Positions 20,290 through 29,190 of a DNA stretch of 64,000 nt are shown here, piece by piece. Both the position numbers and the translations under genes were made by a program. Positions within the stretch are counted from its first letter, which is position 1; each line of letters begins with the position of its first letter. The stretch is from JAYFNU01 sp034933305 (GTDB lineage Bacteria; Bacillota; Clostridia; Oscillospirales; Ruminococcaceae): the NCBI GenBank assembly GCA_034933305.1, contig JAYFNU010000019.1, positions 6,432 to 70,431 of the forward strand. Reading direction: 5' to 3'. Below the pieces are notes generated by a model, which saw nothing but the letters and a program-made list of their open reading frames with translations, had not been told where the DNA came from and made no database searches.

Positions 20290-21345
20290 TTACACCTCCT
20301 TCGGGCGGTTCTCGTCGTTTTGCCGCGCTTCCCTGCGCAGCTGCCCGCACGCGGCGCTGATGTCGGTGCCGAGGGTGCGGCGCACGGTCGCGTTGACGCC
20401 CAGCGTCTCCAGCTTTTTCCGGAACGCCTCGGCGTCCGCGCGCGAAGCGCGGAAATCCGTCTCGCGGATGGGATTGACCGGGATGAGATTGACGTGCGCG
20501 CCCATGCCCGCGATGAGATGCGCGAGCTTCCGCGCGTCGTCGTCAAAGTCGTTTTTATCGTGGATGACGGCGTACTCAAAGGAGATGCGCCGCCCTGTCG
20601 CTTCAAAGTACCGCCGGCAGGCCGCCAGCACCTCGGCGATGGGATAGATCTTGTCGACCGGCATCATCGCGCCGCGCTTTTCGTCCGTCGCCGCGTGCAG
20701 CGACACCGACAGCGTCAGCTGCAGCGACAGCGCCGCGAGGCGGTCGATCTGCGGCACGAGGCCGCAGGTGGAAAGCGTGATGCCCCGGTTGGACAGCCCG
20801 CCGCCGTCCTTGTCGGTGGCGAGGCCGATGAAGCGCACGACGTTGTCGAAGTTGTCGAGCGGCTCGCCGATGCCCATGAGCACGACGCTGTCCGTCCGCT
20901 CGCCCGTCTCGGCTTCGGTGCGGTAGATCTGCGCGAGGATCTCTCCCGCCTCGAGCGAGCGCACGAGCCCGTCCTTCGTCGACGCGCAGAACGCGCAGCC
21001 CATCCGGCAGCCGACCTGCGTCGACACGCACACGGCCATGCCGTGCTCGTAGCGCATCGCGACCGTCTCGATGCTGTTGCCGTCCGGCAGGCCGTAGAGG
21101 AATTTCGCCGTGCCGTCGGCCGCGCGCTGGGCGCGCAGCGTCGTCAGGCACGCAATGCGATATTGCCGCGCGAGCGCCGCGCGGAACTCCTTCGGCAGAT
21201 CCGTCATCTCGTCGAAGGAGGCCGCCCGCGCGCGGTGCAGCCACGCGTACAGCTGCTTTGCGCGGTAGGCGGGCTGTCCGAGCGCCGCCGCCGCGTCCGC
21301 AAGCTCTTGCTTTGTCATGGACAGCAGGTCGCGTTTATCCATCAT
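20290..21345 (-). CDS. rlmN: Dual-specificity rRNA/tRNA adenine-C2 methyltransferase RlmN
   Basis: RlmN is a radical-SAM enzyme methylating A2503 of 23S rRNA and A37 of some tRNAs. The CxxxCxxC cluster motif is CRMGCAFC near residue 105. Other marks are VLMGIGEPLDNFDNV, LSTCGLVPQIDRLA (with a catalytic cysteine), LSVSLHAATDEKR and the C-terminal cysteine in DISAACGQLRR. Length (351) is normal. It follows rsmB by four bases. ATG at 21345 or 21342 are both possible. Confidence 0.97.
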   Translation of the reverse strand: MMDKRDLLSMTKQELADAAAALGQPAYRAKQLYAWLHRARAASFDEMTDLPKEFRAALARQYRIACLTTLRAQRAADGTAKFLYGLPDGNSIETVAMRYEHGMAVCVSTQVGCRMGCAFCASTKDGLVRSLEAGEILAQIYRTEAETGERTDSVVLMGIGEPLDNFDNVVRFIGLATDKDGGGLSNRGITLSTCGLVPQIDRLAALSLQLTLSVSLHAATDEKRGAMMPVDKIYPIAEVLAACRRYFEATGRRISFEYAVIHDKNDFDDDARKLAHLIAGMGAHVNLIPVNPIRETDFRASRADAEAFRKKLETLGVNATVRRTLGTDISAACGQLRREARQNDENRPKEV

Positions 21346-21349
21346 AATA

Positions 21350-22651
21350 TCATATTCTTTCGAAAGTTGCTATAAAAAATCCCTCGTTCGCGCCGGCGCG
21401 GGGCAAAAATGTGACGAACCCGCGGGCGTCCCGCGGCGCTTCGCGCGGCAAGCCGGGGTCGACGGCGCGAAAGTCCGGGTTGGCCCCGAGGAAGGCCAGC
21501 GCGACGTCCTCGTTTTCGCGGCGGTCGAGCGTGCACGTCGAGTAGACGAGCCGCCCGCCCGCGCGCAGCTTGCGCGCGCCGCTGTCGAGAATGGCGCGCT
21601 GCAGCGGCACGAGGTCGTTTTCCTGCGACGGCTCCTTATAGCGCAGCTCCGGCTTCGCCGCGATCTCCCCGTAGCCGGAGCACGGCACGTCGCACAGCAC
21701 GCGGTCGAAGGCTTCGCCGTCGGCGTACGCCGCCGCGTCGGCGCAGCGCGTCTCGACGATCGCGACGCCCTCGCGGCGCGCGGCCTCGTCGATGAGGCGG
21801 AGCCGGCTCATGTGGAGATCGAGCGCGACGATGCGGCCGATGTTCTTCATGCGCTGGGCCATCGTGAGCGTCTTGCCGCCGGGCGCGGCGCAGGCGTCGA
21901 GCACCCGCTCGCCCGGCCGGGGATCGACGGCGGCCGCCGCGCACTGCGCGGCGAGGCTCTGCACGCGCAGATCGCCGTTCGCAAACGACGCGCAGCCGAG
22001 CCACGGCCCCTCGAGCTCGACGGCATAAGGCAGCCACGTCGGCCGGGCGGTCACGCCCTCGCCGGCAAGCGTGCGGATGAGCTGCTCCTCGCCGGCGCGC
22101 AGCGCGTTGAGCCGCGCCGCCGTCGGGCAGCGCTCGAACGTCGCCCCGAGCATCGGCTCGGTGTCGGAGCCGTACTGGGACAGCAGCAGCGCCGCGAGCC
22201 CCTCGCACAGCGAATACTTCACCGACAGGCGCCGCACGGCGCCGTCGACGGCGTCGAGCGACGACAGGTCGAACACCGACGCCCGGCGAAGGACCGCGTT
22301 GACGAGGCTCTTCGCCGAGGACTTGCCGAACGCGGCGCACAGCTCGACGCTTTCGTCGACCGCCGCGCGCACCGGCACGCCCTGCATATACAGGCACTGA
22401 TACAGCCCCGCGCGCAGGATGCAGCGCACCTCGGGGTCGAGCTTGCCGACCGGGCGGCTCAGCAGCGGGGCCAGGATGTAGTCGAGCGTCAGCCGGCGCT
22501 CGAGCGCGCCGTAAAACAGCGCGGCCGCGAACGCCGTGTCCCGCCCCGAAAAGCCCGCGCCGGCCGCCTGCTGCTTGAAAATGAGATTGGAATAGCCGCC
22601 CTTGTCCGCTTCGAGCAGACAGCGGACGGCCAGCTGCCGCGCGCTCGTCAA
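21350..22651 (-). CDS. rsmB: 16S rRNA m5C967 methyltransferase RsmB
   Basis: The enzyme has 433 residues. The N-terminal NusB-like RNA-binding domain spans about 1-140 and the SAM-dependent methyltransferase about 160-433. Signature blocks are VLDACAAPGGKT (SAM binding), DVPCSGYGEIAAKPELRY and the nucleophile in VYSTCTLDRRENE. I start it at a TTG (22651) that overlaps the upstream stop as TTGA, because the reading frame beyond it belongs to another gene and a GGGAG site lies nine bases upstream. It belongs to the housekeeping operon. Confidence 0.94.
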   Translation of the reverse strand: MTSARQLAVRCLLEADKGGYSNLIFKQQAAGAGFSGRDTAFAAALFYGALERRLTLDYILAPLLSRPVGKLDPEVRCILRAGLYQCLYMQGVPVRAAVDESVELCAAFGKSSAKSLVNAVLRRASVFDLSSLDAVDGAVRRLSVKYSLCEGLAALLLSQYGSDTEPMLGATFERCPTAARLNALRAGEEQLIRTLAGEGVTARPTWLPYAVELEGPWLGCASFANGDLRVQSLAAQCAAAAVDPRPGERVLDACAAPGGKTLTMAQRMKNIGRIVALDLHMSRLRLIDEAARREGVAIVETRCADAAAYADGEAFDRVLCDVPCSGYGEIAAKPELRYKEPSQENDLVPLQRAILDSGARKLRAGGRLVYSTCTLDRRENEDVALAFLGANPDFRAVDPGLPREAPRDARGFVTFLPRAGANEGFFIATFERI

Positions 22652-23364
22652 TTTCTTCTTCTCCCGCCGAACATCAGGATGAGACGAAGCAGGTTCGCGA
22701 GAGACACGGCGAGCGCGGCGATATACGTCCAGGCCGCCGCGCGCAGCACCTTCTTTGCGCCGTCGAGCTCCTGCGTGTCGAGCACGCCGTAGCCCTCGAG
22801 CACGGTGACGGCGCGATGGCTCGCGTTGAACTCCACGGGCAGCGTCACGAGCTGGAAGACGACGGACAGGCTGAACAGGAGGATCCCGAGCGTGATGAGG
22901 AAGTCGATGCTCATGAGCACGCCGAGCAGAATCGCGGGCCACGACAGGCCCGCACCGATCTGGGTGACGGGGATGATGGCCGCGCGCAGCTTGATGGGGC
23001 CGTAGCCCTCGGCATACTGCACGGCATGCCCCGCCTCATGCGCCGCGACGCCCGCCGCCGCGACGGAGTCGTTGCCGTACGTCGAGTCGGACAGGCGGAT
23101 GACGTTGGCCTGCGGGTCGTAGTGGTCGGTGAGGTTGCCGCTGATGTGTTCGATGTTCACGCTCTGCAGCCCGTTCGCGTCGAGGATCATGCGCGCGACG
23201 CGGTCGCCCGTGACGCCGCGCTGGGTCGGCACCTTGCTGTAGCGGCGGTAGGTCGAATTGACGACGAGCTGGGCGATGAGCGACAGGATAAACGCCGGGA
23301 TGACCAGCAGCCAGAAATAATCAAAGCCGTATCCCGAGCCGTAGCCGTAATAAGGATAATACAT
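22648..23364 (-). CDS. YugP-type zinc metallopeptidase, membrane-bound
   Basis: This protein of 238 residues belongs to the neutral zinc metallopeptidase family (YugP, PF04298). A Tyr/Gly-rich start (MYYPYYGYGSGYGFDYF) leads into a membrane helix at about 17-38. The zinc motif HEAGH lies near residue 110 in AAGVAAHEAGHAVQYAEGY. Two or three further helices lie between 140 and 230. It is commonly found between fmt and rsmB in Clostridia, as here. Its physiological substrate is unknown. Confidence 0.9.
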   Translation of the reverse strand: MYYPYYGYGSGYGFDYFWLLVIPAFILSLIAQLVVNSTYRRYSKVPTQRGVTGDRVARMILDANGLQSVNIEHISGNLTDHYDPQANVIRLSDSTYGNDSVAAAGVAAHEAGHAVQYAEGYGPIKLRAAIIPVTQIGAGLSWPAILLGVLMSIDFLITLGILLFSLSVVFQLVTLPVEFNASHRAVTVLEGYGVLDTQELDGAKKVLRAAAWTYIAALAVSLANLLRLILMFGGRRRN

Positions 23365-23368
23365 ACTT

Positions 23369-24292
23369 TCAACCCTCCGTGATAATAACGTCGCCGGGGC
23401 GCAGACGCACGCCGGCGGCCCATTCCCTGCCGGTCATCGCGCGCCCGCCCTCGGGCTTGACTTCAAGCAGCTGCACCGCGCCGCCGGACGCGGCGACCGT
23501 GAGCGGATCGCGCGCGAGCACCTCGCCGGGGGCGCCTTCGCCGGGGACATACCCCGCGCGCAGCACCTTGACCGTTTTGCCGCCCGCGGTAAAGAAGGCG
23601 TTCGGCCACTGGCTGAAGGCGCGCACGCGGTCGGCGATGCCGCGCGCGTCCTGCGCAAAGGAAAAGAGCCCCTCGCTCTTTTCGATGGGCGGCGCGGCGG
23701 TCGCGGAAGCGGCGTCCTGCGGCGTCCTGCGGGCGGTCCCGTCCGCGATGGAGCGCACGGTCGCCGCGAGCAGCGACGCGCCGGCTTCGCCGAGCTTCTG
23801 AAACATCGACGCCGCGTCGTCGGCCTCGCCGACCGGGACGCGCACCTGCGCGATGATGTCGCCCGTGTCCATGCCCTCGTCCATGTACATCGCCGTCACG
23901 CCCGTCACGGTCTCGCCGTGCTCGAGCGCGCGCTGGATGGGCGCGGCGCCGCGGTACGCGGGCAGCAGCGACGCGTGGATATTGACGCAGCCGCGCGGCG
24001 GGATGCCGAGGATGTCCTTCGGCAGGATGCGCCCGTAGGCGACGACGGCGATGAGCTCCGGCGCGAGCGAGCGCACGAGCGCCGCCGCGCTGCCGTCGCG
24101 CAGCTTGACGGGCTGGAAGACCGGGATGCCCAGCGACTGCGCGAGCACCTTCACGGGCGGCGCGGTGAGTATCTGTTTTCTGCCGACGGGCTTGTCCGGC
24201 TGGCAGAACACGCCGCAGACGTCATTGTCCGCCGCGAGCGCCCGCAGCATGACGGCGGCGATGTCGGGCGTACCCATGAACAGGATCTTCAT
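23369..24292 (-). CDS. fmt: Methionyl-tRNA formyltransferase
   Basis: Fmt formylates initiator Met-tRNA using 10-formyl-THF. The protein (307 residues) opens MKILFMGTPDIAAVML. It has the folate and catalytic motifs CVNIHASLLPAYRGAAPIQRAL and GVTAMYMDEGMDTGDI, with Asn-His-Asp catalytic residues present. The C-terminal OB-like tRNA-binding part is about 210-307. It overlaps def by ATGA, the standard pairing. Confidence 0.97.
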   Translation of the reverse strand: MKILFMGTPDIAAVMLRALAADNDVCGVFCQPDKPVGRKQILTAPPVKVLAQSLGIPVFQPVKLRDGSAAALVRSLAPELIAVVAYGRILPKDILGIPPRGCVNIHASLLPAYRGAAPIQRALEHGETVTGVTAMYMDEGMDTGDIIAQVRVPVGEADDAASMFQKLGEAGASLLAATVRSIADGTARRTPQDAASATAAPPIEKSEGLFSFAQDARGIADRVRAFSQWPNAFFTAGGKTVKVLRAGYVPGEGAPGEVLARDPLTVAASGGAVQLLEVKPEGGRAMTGREWAAGVRLRPGDVIITEG

Positions 24293-24822
24293 GCGCGGTC
24301 CTTTTCCTCCCCGCCTTTTTCTTCCGGCGCCTGCGCGTCGGTGCGCTCGAGCAGCTCGTCGAGCTCCTCGTCGCTGTACACGCGCTCGGCGAGGTCGATG
24401 AACAGCTTTCCGTCGAGGTGATCGATCTCGTGGCAGGCGGCGCGCGCCGCCATCTGCTCAAAGGCGCGCTCGAAGGGCGCGCCCGCGCGGTCCTGCGCCC
24501 GGACGACGACGCGCACGGGGCGCTGCAGATACGCGCGCTCATCGGGACACGACAGGCAGCCCTCGAAGGCGCCGGTGGTCTCCTCGCTCTTTTCGGTGAT
24601 CTCGGGGTTGACGAGCTCGACGACCTCCTCGCCGTCGACGATGACGACCGCGCGGCGCAGGATGCCCACCTGCGGCGCGGCGAGGCCGAGGCCGTCGGCC
24701 GACGCCATCGTCTGGGCGAGATCGGTGAGCAGATCGCAGGTGCGCGGGCCGAAGTCCGTCACGGGCCGGCACACCTTGCGCAGCGCCGGGTCGCTTTTGA
24801 GCAATATTTTTCTTAAAGCCAT
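24289..24822 (-). CDS. def: Peptide deformylase
   Basis: Def removes the formyl group from nascent proteins. The protein has 177 residues and the three family motifs GLGLAAPQVG, EGCLSCPD and HEIDHLDG; the Cys and two His bind the metal. Type 1 usually has EGCLS as here. A charged tail (about 150-177, EEKGGEEKDRA) is extra. The ATG at 24822 follows AAAGGAG by five bases. Confidence 0.96.
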   Translation of the reverse strand: MALRKILLKSDPALRKVCRPVTDFGPRTCDLLTDLAQTMASADGLGLAAPQVGILRRAVVIVDGEEVVELVNPEITEKSEETTGAFEGCLSCPDERAYLQRPVRVVVRAQDRAGAPFERAFEQMAARAACHEIDHLDGKLFIDLAERVYSDEELDELLERTDAQAPEEKGGEEKDRA

Positions 24823-24835
24823 AGATTCTCCTTTA

Positions 24836-27079
24836 TCAGCCGTCGAGATCGTCTCTGAAATCCACGAACAGCCGGGTATGATCGTTCTTTTTGTCTTTCG
24901 CAAAATCGTCCATGCACGCGCGCAGAAACGCGCGGAAGGTGCGGTCGTTGCGGCATTTGAGCACCAGGCGCCAGCGGAAAAGCCCCTTGACGTAGGCGAC
25001 GCGCATGGGCGCGGGGCCGAGCGCGCGCAGCGGCATATCCGCATAGCGCTCGGTCTGGATGCGCTTGAGCGCGGCGAGGAAGCCGTCCGCCGAGGCCTTC
25101 GCGGCGGCGTCTGTCTCGGCGATGAAGCCGACGGAGCACAGCGCGCAGAAGGGCGGGTAGAGGTGCAGCCGCCGCAGCACGATCTCCGCATTGTAAAACG
25201 AGCGATAGTCCTGTTTTGCCGCAAGGCGGATGACGCTGTTGTCGGGGTCGATGGTCTGGATGACGGCCTCGCCCCGCCGGTCGCCGCGGCCGCTGCGGCC
25301 GACAACCTGCGTGAGCATCGAAAAGGTGCGCTCGTTCGCCCGAAAGCTCGGCGACAGCAGCAGCTGGTCGACGCTCAGCACCCCCGCGAGCGTGACCCGT
25401 TTGAAATCGAGTCCCTTCGCGATCATCTGCGTCCCGATGATTATATCATATTCGCCGCGGGAAAATGCGGCGAGCAGCGATTCGACGGCATGTTTTTTTG
25501 TGACGCTGTCGAGGTCGAGCCGCAGGATGCGCGCGCGCGGGAAAAGCGACTCGAGCTCCTCCTCCATCTTCTGCGTGCCCACGCCGGTGTGCAGCAGCGG
25601 GCCGCCGCAGGCGTCGCACGTCTCGCGCAGCGGGTACTGCCGTCCGCAGTAATGGCAGACGTACGTCCCTGTGCTCTTGTGGAGCACGAGCGGCGTATCG
25701 CAGCTGTCGCATTTGACGATCTTTTTGCACGAGCGGCACATCGAGATCGTCCGGTAGCCGCGGCGGTTGAGCAGCAGGATGCACTGCTCGCCCCTCGACA
25801 GCCGCAGGGCGATCTGGTCGGCGAGGTACTGGCTGATGTGATGGCTGTTGCCCGCGAGCAGCTCGCTGCGCATATCCACCACGCGCACCGCCGGCAGCGG
25901 CATGCTGCCGTAGCGCTCGTCGAGCGACACGAGATTGTAGACGCCCGTCTGCGCCTTGTAATAACTCTCGACCGACGGCGTCGCCGACGCGAGCAGCAGG
26001 TGCGCCCCCGTCTCCCGCGCGCGGAAGGCGGCGACCGCCACCGCGTCGTAGCGCGGGTTCTGCTCGGAGCAGTAGCTCGGCTCCTGCTCCTCGTCGACGA
26101 TGACGATGCCGAGGCTGCGCGCCGGCGCAAAGACGGCCGAGCGCGTGCCCACGACGATGTCGCAGCTCCCGCTGCGGATCTTCTGCCACTCGAGCATGCG
26201 CTCGGTGTCGGACAGGCCGCTGTGCAGGATGCCCACGCGCGCGCCGAACAGGCATTTCAGCCGGCAGATCATCTGCGTCGCGATGGCGATCTCCGGCACG
26301 AGCAGCAGCGCGCTCTTCCCCGCCGCGACCGCCTGCTCGATGAGCTTGATGTAGATGAGGGTCTTCCCGCTCGAGGTCACGCCGTTGAGCAGCGTCGTGT
26401 CCGGCGCCGCCGGGTCGTCGATGAAAGCGCGGATCTGCGCGAGCGCCTTTTCCTGCGCGGGCGTCAGCGACGGGATCGAGCGCTCCCCGTAGCCCCCGTA
26501 CAGCTCGATGTCCTTCGGGCGCTCCTGCTTTTCGAGGATCCCCTTGGCGGCGAGGCGGACGACGACGTCCCGGCCGACGCCGAGCCGCGCGCAGATCTGC
26601 GCGCAGGTGAGCGGATTGTCCCGCACGAGCTCGCACACGGCGCGCTGCTTCTCCGTCAGGCGCGGCGGCGCGCCGCTCTCGCGGTATTCGTACGCCGTCT
26701 CGAGGTGCGCGCCGGTCGCCGCCACGATGGCGTCGCCGCCCTCGTCCGGCACGAGCCGCGCGTTCTTCGGCAGCACCGCGTGCACCGCGTCGTAATAGGT
26801 ACAGAAGGTCGTCTCGCGCAGCAGCCGTATGAGCCGCACGAGCTCGGCGCCCACGAGCGGCTCCCCCTTTTCTATATCTATGACGCTCTTGAGATTTTCT
26901 TTCGGCTGCGTCTCGGGCTCGATGACGATGCCCATGCGCGGCGCGCCGTTGCCGAAGGGCACGAGCACCCGCGCGCCCGGCACCGCGCACGCGGCGAGGG
27001 CCTCGGGCACCGCGTAGCTGTACAGGCGGTCAAAACGAAAGGCGGCGTTATCCACCGCAACTTTTACGCCGCAACACAT
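24836..27079 (-). CDS. priA: Primosomal replication restart helicase PriA
   Basis: PriA reloads the replication fork helicase. The protein has 747 residues. A 3'-DNA-binding domain comes first (about 5-100). The helicase core has Walker A NGVTSSGKTLIYIK near 215, the VDEEQEPSY box near 320, and the C-terminal motif VVGRSGRGDRRGEA. Eight zinc-binding cysteines lie around CRSCKKIVKCDSCDTPLV and CHYCGRQYPLRETCDACGG (about 445-490). I use the ATG at 27079, eight bases after AGGAGG; the upstream GTG at 27088 overlaps that ribosome site. Confidence 0.96.
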   Translation of the reverse strand: MCCGVKVAVDNAAFRFDRLYSYAVPEALAACAVPGARVLVPFGNGAPRMGIVIEPETQPKENLKSVIDIEKGEPLVGAELVRLIRLLRETTFCTYYDAVHAVLPKNARLVPDEGGDAIVAATGAHLETAYEYRESGAPPRLTEKQRAVCELVRDNPLTCAQICARLGVGRDVVVRLAAKGILEKQERPKDIELYGGYGERSIPSLTPAQEKALAQIRAFIDDPAAPDTTLLNGVTSSGKTLIYIKLIEQAVAAGKSALLLVPEIAIATQMICRLKCLFGARVGILHSGLSDTERMLEWQKIRSGSCDIVVGTRSAVFAPARSLGIVIVDEEQEPSYCSEQNPRYDAVAVAAFRARETGAHLLLASATPSVESYYKAQTGVYNLVSLDERYGSMPLPAVRVVDMRSELLAGNSHHISQYLADQIALRLSRGEQCILLLNRRGYRTISMCRSCKKIVKCDSCDTPLVLHKSTGTYVCHYCGRQYPLRETCDACGGPLLHTGVGTQKMEEELESLFPRARILRLDLDSVTKKHAVESLLAAFSRGEYDIIIGTQMIAKGLDFKRVTLAGVLSVDQLLLSPSFRANERTFSMLTQVVGRSGRGDRRGEAVIQTIDPDNSVIRLAAKQDYRSFYNAEIVLRRLHLYPPFCALCSVGFIAETDAAAKASADGFLAALKRIQTERYADMPLRALGPAPMRVAYVKGLFRWRLVLKCRNDRTFRAFLRACMDDFAKDKKNDHTRLFVDFRDDLDG

Positions 27080-27112
27080 AAACGCCACCTCCTTCCGCTC
27101 TATTCAGTTGGT

Positions 27113-27322
27113 TTACTCTTCGCGCGTCACATGCCCCTTGACGACGCGGTATTTGTGCGCCCCGAATTCGTCGATGGCCATGTTCACGGGCTTGTCGTCG
27201 AGGATGACCTTGTCCTCCTGCGCTTCGGCGGCGATGTCGCGCGAGCGTTTGGCGATCGCGATGACAAGGCTGTAGGCGCTTTCGTTTTCATTCAGGAGTT
27301 TTGCGATTGCTGGTTTGAGCAT
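27113..27322 (-). CDS. rpoZ: RNA polymerase omega subunit
   Basis: The protein of 69 residues has the omega core NENESAYSLVIAIAKRSRDIAAEA, where the helix contacts the beta-prime subunit. Length is normal for Firmicutes. The gene begins inside the 3' end of gmk (31-base overlap), so its ribosome site (AAGGGG) is within gmk, suggesting coupled translation. priA follows after 33 bases. Confidence 0.93.
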   Translation of the reverse strand: MLKPAIAKLLNENESAYSLVIAIAKRSRDIAAEAQEDKVILDDKPVNMAIDEFGAHKYRVVKGHVTREE

Positions 27323-27912
27323 CTATTTTCGTCCCCTTTTTCCGGTTGTTTGTTCTGCCATGTGTCGATCGCCTTCGACAGCTCCGCGGCGCAGACCTCG
27401 GCGACGTCGTTGACGATGGAAACGTCATAAAAATCGAGCTGGCTGAGCTCCTGCTCGGCGATGCGAAGGCGGGTGCGGATGACCTCCTCCGACTCCGTGC
27501 AGCGCAGCCGCAGGCGCTGCTCGAGCACCTCAAGCGACGGCGGCACGATGAACACGCACATGGAGCCGGGGAACATGCGCTTGACGTTCTTCGCGCCCTC
27601 CACTTCGATGATGAGCACGACCGTGTGATCTCCGGTCAGCTTCTGCTCGAGCTCGTCGAGCGGCGTACCGTACAGGTTGCCGGCATATTCCGTATATTCG
27701 AGCATGCGGTTCGCTTCGATGCGCCGCTGGAATTCCCCGCGCGATATGAAGTAATAATGCACGCCGTCCGTCTCGTTGGCGCGGCGCTGCCGCGTCGTGC
27801 ACGAGACGCTCAGGAATATATCCTCGCGCATCTTCATCAGGCACCCGACGACCGTGTCCTTGCCGCACCCCGACGGCCCCGACACGACGACGAGCTTCCG
27901 CTCGTCAATCAT
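27292..27912 (-). CDS. gmk: Guanylate kinase
   Basis: Gmk converts GMP and ATP to GDP and ADP. The protein (206 residues) has the P-loop VVSGPSGCGKDTV near residue 9, the GMP-binding VSCTTRQRRANETDGVHYYF block and the lid region EGAKNVKRMFP. The C-terminal extension (about 190-206, Q/S-rich) lies in the part that overlaps rpoZ. Its first eight bases overlap remA. Confidence 0.96.
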   Translation of the reverse strand: MIDERKLVVVSGPSGCGKDTVVGCLMKMREDIFLSVSCTTRQRRANETDGVHYYFISRGEFQRRIEANRMLEYTEYAGNLYGTPLDELEQKLTGDHTVVLIIEVEGAKNVKRMFPGSMCVFIVPPSLEVLEQRLRLRCTESEEVIRTRLRIAEQELSQLDFYDVSIVNDVAEVCAAELSKAIDTWQNKQPEKGDENRCSNQQSQNS

Positions 27913-28168
27913 CTTCTTCCGCCTCGTCCTCTTCGTCCTCGGACAGACGGTTCGCCACCGTCTCCGGCTGGACGGCCGAGAGGATGACGTGGTCGGAATC
28001 GGTGATGATGACGGCGCGCGTGCGGCGGCCGTAGGTCGCGTCGATGAGCGCGCCCTTGTCGCGGGCGTCGCTGACGATGCGCTTGATGGGCGCCGATTCG
28101 GGGCTGACGATGGCGACGAGCCGGCTGGCCGACACCATATTGCCGAAGCCGATATTGATCAGTTTCAT
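27905..28168 (-). CDS. remA: RemA/DUF370 DNA-binding regulator
   Basis: The small protein (87 residues) begins MKLINIGFGNMVSASRLVAIVSPESAPIKR, the strongly conserved RemA sequence. In Bacillus RemA forms rings that bind DNA and activates matrix and osmoprotection genes. A very acidic tail (last 14 residues almost all D and E) is a local extension. An AAGGAGG ribosome site is present. The yicC-remA-gmk order is conserved in Firmicutes. Confidence 0.93.
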   Translation of the reverse strand: MKLINIGFGNMVSASRLVAIVSPESAPIKRIVSDARDKGALIDATYGRRTRAVIITDSDHVILSAVQPETVANRLSEDEEDEAEEDD

Positions 28169-28179
28169 GGGGCGCCTCC

Positions 28180-29058
28180 TTATTCGATGTTCTGGATCTG
28201 CTCGCGGATCTTCTCGATCTCCGCCTTGACGTCGACGACGAGCGAGGTGATGTCGAGGTCGTTGGCCTTGCTGCCGATGGTGTTGATCTCGCGGTTGACC
28301 TCCTGGGTGAGGAAGTCGAGCTTGCGGCCGACGGGCTCGTCGAGCTTCAGGATGCCGCGGTACTGCGCGATGTGGCTGCGCAGGCGCACGGTCTCCTCGT
28401 CGATGGCCGCCTTGTCGGCGTACAGCGCCGCCTCGAGCAGGATGCGGTTCTCGTCGATATTCGACGTCTCGAGCACCGACTGCATGCGCGCGAGCAGCTT
28501 TTCGCGGTATTTGTCCAGGCGCGGCGCGGACTGCTTCTCGATCTCGCCGACGGCGTTCTCGATAAAATCGAGCCGCCCGCAGACGTCCTCGCAGAGCTTC
28601 GCGCCCTCGGCCGCGCGCATGGAATTGTAGCTATCGAGCGCCTCGTCGACGACCGAGCGGACGTCGGCCCACAGCTGCTCCTCGTCGGGCACCGCGCGCC
28701 GGACGTTGAACACCTCGGGGAAACGGGCGACGGAGACGGCGGTCGCGTCGTTCTCGAGCCCCAGCTCGCGCGCGAGCGTGTCGAGCGCCGCGGCATAGCC
28801 CTTCGCGACCGCAAGGTCGAGTTCGACCTGCGAGGTGCCCTGCTCCTGGTCGGCGATGGTCACGCCGCAGTCGAATTTGCCGCGGGAGACCTGCTTCTGG
28901 ATGTGCGCCTTGATCTTGTCCTCCAGGTAGGAATACGCGCGCGGCACGCGCGAGGAGTATTCAAAATAGCGGTGGTTGACCGAGCGCAGTTCAACGGTGA
29001 TCTCGCGGCCGTTGAGGGTCTCGCTCGCGCGGCCGAAGCCGGTCATGCTGTTGATCAT
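28180..29058 (-). CDS. yicC: YicC/YloC-family endoribonuclease
   Basis: The protein has 292 residues and starts MINSMTGFGRASE, the hallmark of the family. The C-terminal DUF1732 part has KLDFLTQEVNREINTIGSKAND. YicC proteins have recently been described as endoribonucleases. It is the first gene of the 13-gene operon ending with rsgA, behind a strong promoter. A GGAG site lies six bases before the ATG. Confidence 0.94.
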   Translation of the reverse strand: MINSMTGFGRASETLNGREITVELRSVNHRYFEYSSRVPRAYSYLEDKIKAHIQKQVSRGKFDCGVTIADQEQGTSQVELDLAVAKGYAAALDTLARELGLENDATAVSVARFPEVFNVRRAVPDEEQLWADVRSVVDEALDSYNSMRAAEGAKLCEDVCGRLDFIENAVGEIEKQSAPRLDKYREKLLARMQSVLETSNIDENRILLEAALYADKAAIDEETVRLRSHIAQYRGILKLDEPVGRKLDFLTQEVNREINTIGSKANDLDITSLVVDVKAEIEKIREQIQNIE

Positions 29059-29100
29059 GGCGCTCTCCGATCCGTTAATAAGAATAGTTTTAACTAAAAT

Positions 29101-29129
29101 ATTGTACTTTGTCGCGCCGGAAAAGTCAA
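29101..29129 (-). promoter_or_regulatory. Promoter of the yicC-to-rsgA operon
   Basis: On the minus strand: -35 TTGACT (29124-29129), 17-base spacer, -10 TACAAT (29101-29106), 42 bases before the yicC start codon. It is the only clear promoter seen ahead of this run of 13 same-strand, closely spaced genes. Confidence 0.8.
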
Positions 29130-29156
29130 CAAATCCGGCCTTGCGCGGGGAAACAA

Positions 29157-29182
29157 AAGGCCGGGGCGCACGCCCCGGCCTT
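29157..29182 (-). terminator. Intrinsic terminator of the transcarboxylase operon
   Basis: A near-perfect GC inverted repeat (AAGGCCGGGGCG with CGCCCCGGCCTT, tiny loop) is followed on the minus strand by TTTTGTTT. It lies just before the yicC promoter and isolates the two operons. Confidence 0.82.
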
Positions 29183-29190
29183 CGCCGTTC

